A DNA stretch of 5,936 nt from an uncultured Rhodospirillaceae bacterium (GTDB taxonomy: Bacteria; Pseudomonadota; Alphaproteobacteria; Rhodospirillales; UBA2165). Location of the stretch: contig CAJWIB010000177.1 of the NCBI GenBank assembly GCA_913041095.1, positions 1 to 5,936 of the forward strand. The letters are read 5' to 3'. The notes beneath the pieces are model-generated. The model ran no database searches and was not told where the DNA came from. It saw only the letters and a program-made list of their open reading frames with translations. Positions 1 to 4,819 of this stretch are shown here, piece after piece. The translations under genes were made by a program, and so were the position numbers. The stretch's first letter is position 1. The number at the start of each line of letters is the position of its first letter.

Positions 1-1
1 A

Positions 2-79
2 TTCGCAGATCGGCGGAGAGACTTCAAAAAAGTTGCGGAGCGCTTGTTTTCCAAAAAATGGCACCCCGCATTATTTTAG
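2..79 (+). CDS. Possible C-terminal tail of a gene entering from the left edge (partial)
   Basis: An open frame runs from base 2 to a TAG at 77-79 and would encode about 25 residues ending in KKWHPALF. The tail is basic and amphipathic-looking (Arg/Lys-rich, then WHPALF), and its codon choice does not clash with the neighbouring genes. Its only support is that it is open to the window edge. The other two plus frames are open even further, so this may be chance. If real, it converges on the microprotein gene at 94-180, with 14 bases between the stop codons. Family and function cannot be named from this fragment. Confidence 0.2.
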   Translation, partial: FADRRRDFKKVAERLFSKKWHPALF

Positions 80-82
80 GGG
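53..82 (-). terminator. Weak terminator-like hairpin after the microprotein gene
   Basis: Read on the minus strand, CCCC (82-79) pairs with GGGG (67-64) across an 11-base AT-rich loop. Five bases later comes a run of six T (58-53). The stem is short and the T run is not immediately adjacent, so this is at best a weak intrinsic terminator. Its position 12 bases beyond the stop codon at 94-96 fits the end of a short leftward transcript. Confidence 0.3.
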
Positions 83-93
83 AATATCCATCA

Positions 94-180
94 TTAGCTC
101 GTTGCAATGCCGATCAGAACCATCAAAACCAGTACTGAAACGGCAATGATCCAAGGTTTCTTTTTAATGGCTTCAACCAT
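94..180 (-). CDS. 28-residue single-span membrane microprotein
   Basis: The minus-strand frame starts at ATG (180-178) and stops at TAA (96-94), giving 28 residues. The N-terminus is MVEAIKKKPW, with a positive cluster at K6-K8 and P9-W10. It is followed by an unbroken hydrophobic stretch at about residues 11-26 (Ile, Val, Leu, Met, Ala, one Ser, one Gly) and a short TS end. This is the classic plan of a one-pass inner-membrane small protein with its basic N-terminus inside the cell. A strong Shine-Dalgarno sequence, AGGAG (193-189), lies eight bases before the ATG, which is the main argument that it is translated. A weak terminator-like hairpin follows. The gene is divergent from pyk, with 326 bases between the start codons. 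I recognise no family; small proteins of this kind often regulate or stabilise membrane complexes, but nothing here shows a partner. The overlapping plus-strand frame at 107-298 has no ribosome site and is probably its shadow. Confidence 0.55.
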   Translation of the reverse strand: MVEAIKKKPWIIAVSVLVLMVLIGIATS

Positions 181-243
181 GTTAAGTACTCCTATTGTAT
201 ATATTTCCCGGACCTATTTCCGAAGGATTATTGTCAATATCAC

Positions 244-261
244 ACTATTTTCAAAAATAGT
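244..261. repeat. 18-base dyad, 8-bp arms with a 2-base centre
   Basis: ACTATTTT (244-251) and AAAATAGT (254-261) are perfect inverted repeats around the dinucleotide CA. The near-continuous symmetry and tiny centre suit a dimeric DNA-binding protein better than an RNA hairpin. It lies 63 bases upstream of the microprotein ATG, where an operator could sit. AT-rich sequence produces such dyads by chance fairly often, so the regulatory role is an inference. Confidence 0.3.
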
Positions 262-298
262 AGATAAGCTTCTGATAAATAATGGTAATTATGATTAA

Positions 299-339
299 AA
301 TTTACAAAAAAATAAGTAATGTTGTAAAGCATGTAAATT
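299..339. repeat. Cluster of TTTACA/TGTAAA motifs forming nested inverted repeats
   Basis: AATTTACA (299-306) is the exact reverse complement of TGTAAATT (332-339). The inner copy TTGTAAA (322-328) also matches TTTACAA (301-307). The two right-hand copies form a direct repeat, TGTAAA-gca-TGTAAA, with a nine-base period. The cluster may be a binding site or just low-complexity AT sequence; it matches no operator that I know. Confidence 0.2.
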
Positions 340-453
340 ATTGATAGCAGTTTCTTTTTTGATGTGGACTTTTTTGATTTAAGAAAAATGCCAAACATAA
401 TTGCAACGAATTCCGTTATTCCCTTTTCTCAATCATATCCGAAAGATAACCAG

Positions 454-509
454 CATGTCACTGTGCTAATCTAAGCAGATTGTATAGTTAATTTTTTTAA
501 AGTGACATG
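454..509 (+). promoter_or_regulatory. Inverted repeat whose right arm ends in the pyk ATG
   Basis: CATGTCACT (454-462) and AGTGACATG (501-509) are perfect 9-bp inverted repeats, and the final ATG of the right arm is the first pyk start codon. The 38 bases between them include a small TGCT/AGCA hairpin (464-467 with 474-477) and the TATAGT box. In a transcript beginning upstream of 454, the stem would bury the ATG at 507. In DNA, the arms bracket the putative -10 box. Either arrangement could regulate pyk. The repeat is seen directly; its function is inferred. Confidence 0.35.
483..488 (+). promoter_or_regulatory. Candidate -10 box for pyk (TATAGT)
   Basis: TATAGT matches the sigma-70 -10 consensus at five of six positions. 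No good -35 hexamer sits 16-18 bases upstream (the bases around 460-466 read ACTGTGC), so this would be an activator-dependent or weak promoter. Transcription would start near 495, only about 12 bases before the ATG at 507. That is too short for a normal ribosome site and favours translation from a later in-frame ATG (525 or 537). Confidence 0.25.
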
Positions 510-1955
510 TTTCGAAAAATACCTATGCTGGCCAACATGAGAAGAGAACGTGCGGCAAAAATTATATCTACTTTAGGTCCCTCTAGTACATCTCCGGAAG
601 TAATCGCCAATTTGTTTGAGGCTGGAGCTGATGTATTTCGGTTGAACTTTAGTCATGGCCAACATGAGGAACATAAAGAACTCTACGACTCCATTCGTAA
701 AATTGAGGCCGACTATAATCGGCCAATTGGCATAATTGCCGATCTTCAGGGGCCTAAAATCCGTGTTGGCAATTTTGTTGATAAAAAAATAGTGCTCGGA
801 AATAGTGTAAATTTTACGCTTGATTCGGATCAGGACAAAGATGGCGATGAAAAACGCGTTTCAATATCCAACCCGGAAATTTATCCTTCGTTAGAGCCGG
901 GCGTTGAACTTTTGCTCGATGATGGCAAGTTAAAGCTGGTAGTTGAGCAGAATAACGGCGATTCCATTGACACCAAAGTACTGGTGGGCGGCATCCTTTC
1001 AAATCACAAGGGGATCAATATTCCGGGTGCTATCTTGCCAATGTCTGCCTTGACCGAAAAAGACCGGCGCGATCTTCAATTTGCCCTCAATATCGGCGTT
1101 GATTGGATTGCGCTTTCTTTTGTTCAGCGTCCGGAAGATGTTGCTGAAGCTCGGGCATTAGTTGTCGGGCGCGCCGGAGTTTTGGCAAAATTGGAAAAAC
1201 CGTTGGCGATTGAACATTTAAAGCAGATCGTCGAATTGGCGGATGCCATTATGGTTGCCCGCGGTGATCTCGGCGTGGAGGCGCCGCCGGAAGATGTACC
1301 AGGCTTGCAAAAGAAAATTATCCGCCGGGCGCGCTCGGAAGGCAAACCAGTAATTGTCGCCACGCAAATGATGGAGAGCATGATCAACTCACCGACTCCA
1401 ACCCGTGCCGAGGCGTCCGATGTTGCAACAGCGGTTTTTGATGGCGCTGACGCGGTTATGCTATCGGCTGAAACTGCAGCGGGAGAATATCCGGTTGAAG
1501 CGGTGTCGATTATGGATCGGATAATCCGTAGTGCCGAGCAGGATGATCACTATAAATTATCAAATATGCGGGAGCGCCGGCAAACCCGGGGTACGGATGC
1601 AGATGCGATTACGGCCGCTGCCAAGCAGGTCGCCCAAACGTTGAATGCGGCCGCCATCGTGACCTTTACGACGACAGGCTCGACGACTTTACGGGCGGCG
1701 CGGGAACGGCCCACCGTACCCATTTTAGGCTTAACACCTGATGTAAAAACGGCGCGGCGATTGGTGTTGACCTGGGGCGTTCATCCGGTAGAAACATCGC
1801 ATTTCACAGAATTTATAGATGTAGTCAATTGTGCGTCCGAAGTTGCAACGGAAGAAAAATTCGCCGCTCCGGGACAGCGTCTCATCATTACTGCTGGCTT
1901 GCCGTTTGGCACACCGGGTGCAACCAACGTTCTGCGCATTGTCTGGGCGGAATAG
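507..1955 (+). CDS. pyk: Pyruvate kinase, PykA-like, predicted K+-independent
   Basis: This cytoplasmic enzyme converts phosphoenolpyruvate and ADP to pyruvate and ATP, the last step of glycolysis. The 482-residue product is full length for the family. Visible motifs are the N-terminal RRERAAKIISTLGPSS; FRLNFSHG, with the phosphate/metal-site residues R45, N47 and S49; LQGPKIRV at 80-87; a B domain at roughly 88-180; AKLEKP with catalytic K228 and metal ligand E230; ARGDLG with metal ligand D254; ATQMME with T286; then SPTPTRAEASDVA and MLSAETAAGEYP. The C-terminal domain ends in GLPFGTPGATNVLRIVWAE. In rabbit-enzyme numbering L80, Q81, K84 and V87 correspond to 113, 114, 117 and 120. The Leu/Gln/Lys/Val set is the pattern of K+-independent enzymes, in which a lysine replaces the glutamate that goes with the K+ site. 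The start is uncertain: ATGs at 507, 525 and 537 are all in frame, none has a clear Shine-Dalgarno, and homologues usually begin at the MRRER corresponding to 537. A TAA at 498-500 blocks any earlier start. The transporter gene begins 54 bases after the stop. Confidence 0.97.
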   Translation: MFRKIPMLANMRRERAAKIISTLGPSSTSPEVIANLFEAGADVFRLNFSHGQHEEHKELYDSIRKIEADYNRPIGIIADLQGPKIRVGNFVDKKIVLGNSVNFTLDSDQDKDGDEKRVSISNPEIYPSLEPGVELLLDDGKLKLVVEQNNGDSIDTKVLVGGILSNHKGINIPGAILPMSALTEKDRRDLQFALNIGVDWIALSFVQRPEDVAEARALVVGRAGVLAKLEKPLAIEHLKQIVELADAIMVARGDLGVEAPPEDVPGLQKKIIRRARSEGKPVIVATQMMESMINSPTPTRAEASDVATAVFDGADAVMLSAETAAGEYPVEAVSIMDRIIRSAEQDDHYKLSNMRERRQTRGTDADAITAAAKQVAQTLNAAAIVTFTTTGSTTLRAARERPTVPILGLTPDVKTARRLVLTWGVHPVETSHFTEFIDVVNCASEVATEEKFAAPGQRLIITAGLPFGTPGATNVLRIVWAE

Positions 1956-1981
1956 GTTCCTTCGAGTGCGTTGCTTGACGG

Positions 1982-2000
1982 GTGCTAAATCCTCCAGCAC
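1982..2000 (+). promoter_or_regulatory. Small hairpin just before the transporter start
   Basis: GTGCT (1982-1986) pairs with AGCAC (1996-2000) around the nine-base loop AAATCCTCC. It lies in the 54-base gap after pyk and ends nine bases before the transporter ATG at 2010. No T run follows, so it is not an intrinsic terminator, which leaves read-through from pyk possible. No purine-rich ribosome site is visible between the hairpin and the ATG. Confidence 0.25.
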
Positions 2001-2009
2001 AACGCCCTC

Positions 2010-2891
2010 ATGATCACTCAGCTATTTTCCATTATTGCGCCGGTCTTTTTTGGCACTGCTTTTGGTTATGTTTGGGCCCGGCTGGACAAACCATTTGACG
2101 CTGAATTTATAACCTCTTTGGTGTTTAATCTAGGTACGCCATTACTGGTGTTTTCAACCTTGACCAAATTGAACACCAATCCCCAAGCTTTTGCTGATTT
2201 GGCATTGGTCATTGTCGTTGCCTTGATTTTATTTTGGTTGATTAGTGTAGCCGTATTGAAAATTGTGGGTCTCGATTTGCGAACTTATTTGGCTACAGTA
2301 ATGATACCAAATACCGGCAATGTTGGGTTACCGCTGAGTTTTTTAGCATTTGGAGACGAAGGGTTCGCATTTGCGATTATTGTTTACACAATTGTAAGTT
2401 TGACCCAATTTACGGTTGGATTGGGGATCACTTCGGGTACATTCTCACCGAGGGAATTGTTGAAAAATCCTCTGATCTATGCCGTTCTAGCCGCGCTTTT
2501 GGTGATGATTACAAAATATCAATTGCCGGAATGGCTTGCCAGCACCGCCCATATCTTCGGCCAGTTTGCCATTCCGCTGATGCTGATAATGCTTGGTGTG
2601 TCGCTGGCAAAACTCAAAGTAATCAGTTTCCCTCGCAACATTTCGCTTAGTTTTGTTCGCTTCGCCATGGGCCTAGGCGTTGGCCTCGTGGTCAGCCACT
2701 TATTTGGTTTGGAGGGGACGGTTAGGGGCGTCTTTGTCCTGCAATGCGCGATGCCGGCGGCCGTATTTAATTACATGCTCGCCATGCGCTACAAAAACAA
2801 CCCGGAAGAGGTAGCTGGTCTGGTTGTGACCTCGACGCTGTTTGCCTTTGTTACGTTGCCGTTCCTTCTTGCTTTCGTCTTGAAACTATAG
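2010..2891 (+). CDS. AEC-family (auxin efflux carrier-like) membrane transporter
   Basis: The 293-residue protein is hydrophobic throughout, as expected for the AEC family (Pfam Mem_trans, TC 2.A.69), whose bacterial members are usually about 300-320 residues with eight to ten helices. Likely membrane spans are near residues 4-22, 33-50, 63-87, 94-113, 119-140, 154-168, 182-200, 212-231, 239-258 and 270-291. Family hallmarks are the helix-breaking PNTGNVGLPLS at 100-110 in the first half and QCAMPAAVFNYMLA at 245-258, followed by VTSTLFAFVTLPF, in the second half. Bacterial relatives include carriers of malate and other organic anions, but many are uncharacterised, so the substrate is not known here. 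It sits 54 bases behind pyk on the same strand with no strong terminator between, so co-transcription is plausible; a role in organic-acid traffic would be inference. The ATG at 2010 lacks a recognisable Shine-Dalgarno, and a TAA at 1986-1988 bars extension upstream. Its stop lies four bases from that of the convergent acyl-CoA synthetase gene. Confidence 0.92.
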   Translation: MITQLFSIIAPVFFGTAFGYVWARLDKPFDAEFITSLVFNLGTPLLVFSTLTKLNTNPQAFADLALVIVVALILFWLISVAVLKIVGLDLRTYLATVMIPNTGNVGLPLSFLAFGDEGFAFAIIVYTIVSLTQFTVGLGITSGTFSPRELLKNPLIYAVLAALLVMITKYQLPEWLASTAHIFGQFAIPLMLIMLGVSLAKLKVISFPRNISLSFVRFAMGLGVGLVVSHLFGLEGTVRGVFVLQCAMPAAVFNYMLAMRYKNNPEEVAGLVVTSTLFAFVTLPFLLAFVLKL

Positions 2892-2895
2892 TGAG

Positions 2896-4683
2896 CTAGT
2901 CGCTTCCATAAAGTGCGGCCAGTTGATCTCCATATTTCTCATTGATTATATGACGCCGTAATTTGAGCGTTGGTGTCATCATTTCATTGTCGACGCTAAA
3001 TTCTTCCTCAATCAACTCAAACCGGCGCACCCGCTCGATCACCGAAAGATGCTCGTTCACCCGGTCGAGCGCCTCACTGATGTGCTTGCGAAAATCGTCA
3101 TTGCCGATGACGTTAGCGAGATTGGCTGAATTACCGGTTTCTTTAGCCCATTCTTCGACAAATTCGTCATTCGGTACGATTAGGGCGACGAGATGGGGCC
3201 GCTTATCACCATAGACCATCGCTTGGGCAATTTCTGGTTCCAGGGTTAAAAACCCTTCGACCCGTTGCGGCGATAAATTATCACCGCCGGAGTTGACGAT
3301 AATATCTTTCTTACGATCCGTGATCTGGATGTAATTATCGTTATCTATATGCCCGACGTCACCGGTATGGAGCCAGCCGTCCTTAATCACTTCATTGGTC
3401 GCTTCTTCGTTTTGCCAATAACCCTGCATCAGCAAATCTCCACGTACCAGAATTTCGCCATCTGCAGCGATTTTGACCTCGGTTTCAAAAAGCGGCGGGC
3501 CGACAGTTTCCATCTTAACCAGATTGAGCCGGTTGACGCTAATTACTGGGGCGGATTCGGTTTGGCCATAGCCTTGCAAAAGTTTCAGACCAAGAGCCGT
3601 GAAGTAAATGCCAATATCTGGGTTTAACGGAGCGCCACCAGAAACCATTACTTTAAGGCGGCCACCAAAATTACCGCGCACCTTATTGCGCACCAATTTG
3701 TCGACGATAGCGTCGGTGATTTTTTCACCGAAGCTCAAGCTACCAGGATTTTCATATTTCTTGGTGCCGAGCTCAACGGCCTTGCTGAACAGTGTTTCTT
3801 TGAGACCGCCTGCTGCTTTGACACCTTTAGCGATGCGGCCATACATCAGCTCATAAAGCCGAGGGACTGCTGTCATTATGGTTGGCTTTGCTTCAGCCAT
3901 ATTCTTGGAGAGATGCTCGATACCCTCGGCGTAATAAATCTGCGCACCAATAAAAATTGGGAAAAATTGCCCGGCAGTATATTCGTAAGAATGCGATAGA
4001 GGCAGGAAAGATAAAAAAACTTCATCATCTAAGCTTAATTCCTGGATTGCGTCATAAGCACCCCGGCAATTGTGCATGATAGCTCGATGGGGTAGCATCA
4101 CGCCTTTTGGTGCACCGCCGGTGCCGGAGGTGTATATGACAACCGCCGTATCTTCGCGTGATACATTGGCCACATAGTCAGCAATCGTATCAGGCTCAGC
4201 TTGGCCTTTTTCAACGATCGATGACCAGTTGTGAATATCCGGACCCGGTGACTGGCTTAAACCCAAATCATCAATTGAAATAATAAAATTGACGCCGCCG
4301 GTTTGCGTCGCTGCCGGCACCAGCCGTCCGCCAAGCTCTTTGGTTGAGACAATAGCGCCTTTGGCGCCACTATTGGAGAGAATATGAGAATGGTCGCTAA
4401 CCGTGTTCGTCGTATAAGCTGGAACTGTAATGCCGCCAGCAGCCATTATGGCAAGATGCGCTAAAGGCCATTCGGGCCGGTTTTCCGAGCACAACAGGAC
4501 CCGGTCCCCCTCGTTGATGCCCAACGTCTTAAGGCCACGGGCCAGTGCCGAGACGATTTCAGCAGATTCGCGCCAGCTCGTTGATTGGTAGGCTCCATCC
4601 TTCTTGGCCCACAGAAATGGCTTATCTCCCAATGTTTCGGCCTGCTCAAAAAACATGGCAATCAGACTTGTCCAGGATTTCAT
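2896..4683 (-). CDS. Long-chain fatty-acid CoA ligase (AMP-forming acyl-CoA synthetase)
   Basis: The enzyme activates free fatty acids with ATP and coenzyme A through an acyl-adenylate, supplying acyl-CoA for beta-oxidation or lipid synthesis at the cytoplasmic membrane face. The 595-residue protein has the full adenylate-forming set: the nucleotide loop YTSGTGGAPKGVMLPH at 184-199; FLPLSHSYEY at 226-235; VSGGAPL at 347-353; GYGQTES at 371-377; GWLHTGD at 436-442 with D442 for ribose binding; the hinge ITDRKKDIIVNSGGDN at 454-469; and PTLKLRR at 571-577, where K574 is the expected adenylation lysine. Length and layout fit the large FAA1/FadD15-like group (COG1022) rather than the shorter E. 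coli FadD group. The loop has Gly189 where many relatives have Thr, a variant I recall from alphaproteobacteria. The start at 4683 has a modest AGGGG (4698-4694) ten bases upstream. The gene is divergent from the peptidase gene and converges on the transporter. The exact chain-length preference cannot be read from the sequence; fadD would be a loose label. Confidence 0.95.
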   Translation of the reverse strand: MKSWTSLIAMFFEQAETLGDKPFLWAKKDGAYQSTSWRESAEIVSALARGLKTLGINEGDRVLLCSENRPEWPLAHLAIMAAGGITVPAYTTNTVSDHSHILSNSGAKGAIVSTKELGGRLVPAATQTGGVNFIISIDDLGLSQSPGPDIHNWSSIVEKGQAEPDTIADYVANVSREDTAVVIYTSGTGGAPKGVMLPHRAIMHNCRGAYDAIQELSLDDEVFLSFLPLSHSYEYTAGQFFPIFIGAQIYYAEGIEHLSKNMAEAKPTIMTAVPRLYELMYGRIAKGVKAAGGLKETLFSKAVELGTKKYENPGSLSFGEKITDAIVDKLVRNKVRGNFGGRLKVMVSGGAPLNPDIGIYFTALGLKLLQGYGQTESAPVISVNRLNLVKMETVGPPLFETEVKIAADGEILVRGDLLMQGYWQNEEATNEVIKDGWLHTGDVGHIDNDNYIQITDRKKDIIVNSGGDNLSPQRVEGFLTLEPEIAQAMVYGDKRPHLVALIVPNDEFVEEWAKETGNSANLANVIGNDDFRKHISEALDRVNEHLSVIERVRRFELIEEEFSVDNEMMTPTLKLRRHIINEKYGDQLAALYGSD

Positions 4684-4725
4684 TCTATTAGAGCCCCTAT
4701 TAAACTTTACGGATTTGAAGCATCC

Positions 4726-4737
4726 GGTCTTTTGACC
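4726..4737. repeat. GGTC-TTTT-GACC dyad at the predicted -35 box
   Basis: GGTC (4726-4729) and GACC (4734-4737) are perfect inverted repeats around TTTT. The half-sites recall the TGGTC/GACCA arms of GntR-type FadR operators, and the gene to the left activates fatty acids. However, the spacing (four bases, not one) differs and the outer T/A bases are missing, so the resemblance is weak. It could be an operator for another regulator or chance. Confidence 0.25.
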
Positions 4738-4738
4738 T

Positions 4739-4808
4739 ATATCGATAGTATACGCTGTTATTCACCGGAATCATGTAGCATGTTTTACCGGCAAAACAAA
4801 TATCGATA
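4739..4808. repeat. Two direct copies of ATATCGATA, 61 bases apart
   Basis: ATATCGATA appears at 4739-4747 and 4800-4808, each containing the 8-base palindrome TATCGATA. The first copy lies in the spacer of the predicted rightward promoter; the second merges with the AAGGA ribosome site of the peptidase gene. Sixty-one bases is close to six helical turns, so both copies would face the same side of the DNA, as expected if one protein bound and looped them. Confidence 0.25.
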
Positions 4809-4819
4809 AGGATTTTTTT

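Larger units (their letters stand above)
181..506. promoter_or_regulatory. AT-rich divergent intergenic region between microprotein and pyk
   Basis: This 326-base gap lies between two divergent start codons and is markedly richer in A/T than the flanking genes. It holds no convincing open frame, tRNA or rRNA. What can be seen is the AGGAG ribosome site of the microprotein (189-193), an 18-base dyad at 244-261, three TTTACA/TGTAAA hexamers at 301-306, 323-328 and 332-337, a TATAGT box at 483-488, and an inverted repeat ending on the pyk ATG (454-462 with 501-509). It presumably carries both promoters. No clear paired -35/-10 set could be assigned for the leftward gene. Confidence 0.6.
4684..4819. 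promoter_or_regulatory. Divergent promoter region between acyl-CoA ligase and peptidase genes
   Basis: This 136-base gap must carry both promoters. Rightward, TTGACC (4732-4737) and TGTTAT (4756-4761) are 18 bases apart and form a fair sigma-70 pair for the peptidase gene. Leftward, TATACT (4752-4747 on the minus strand) is a good -10 box for the ligase gene but lacks a clear -35. The two sets overlap, so the two polymerases would compete or share regulation. GGTC-TTTT-GACC (4726-4737) is a perfect dyad covering the rightward -35 box. ATATCGATA occurs twice, at 4739-4747 between the boxes and at 4800-4808 next to the peptidase ribosome site. Confidence 0.45.

Noticed and set aside
20..46. Second terminator-like signal on the minus strand (GCG-CTC-CGC followed by six T)
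   Set aside because: The stem is only three base pairs, too weak to stand as a terminator in addition to the 53-82 candidate.
232..237. Perfect TTGACA -35 hexamer on the minus strand upstream of the microprotein
   Set aside because: The nearest AT-rich -10-like sequence is about 28 bases downstream, far outside the normal 16-18 spacing, so it is not counted as a promoter.
107..298. Plus-strand 63-residue open frame in the upstream gap
   Set aside because: It has no ribosome site, odd AT-driven composition, and overlaps the better-supported minus-strand microprotein. It is most likely a shadow of that gene plus AT-rich spacer.
1731..2000. Minus-strand 89-residue frame across the pyk end
   Set aside because: It begins at a GTG with no consistent ribosome site, lies opposite the conserved pyk C-terminal domain, and has no recognisable protein features.
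2599..2891. Possible novel system formed by the transporter, ligase and peptidase
   Set aside because: Each is a common housekeeping family in its usual length and form, orientations are convergent or divergent, and no shared module or unusual domain links them.
4585..4809. Plus-strand 74-residue frame over the ligase start and intergenic gap
   Set aside because: It is antisense to the conserved ligase N-terminus, has no ribosome site, and its tail occupies the promoter region. It is a shadow frame.
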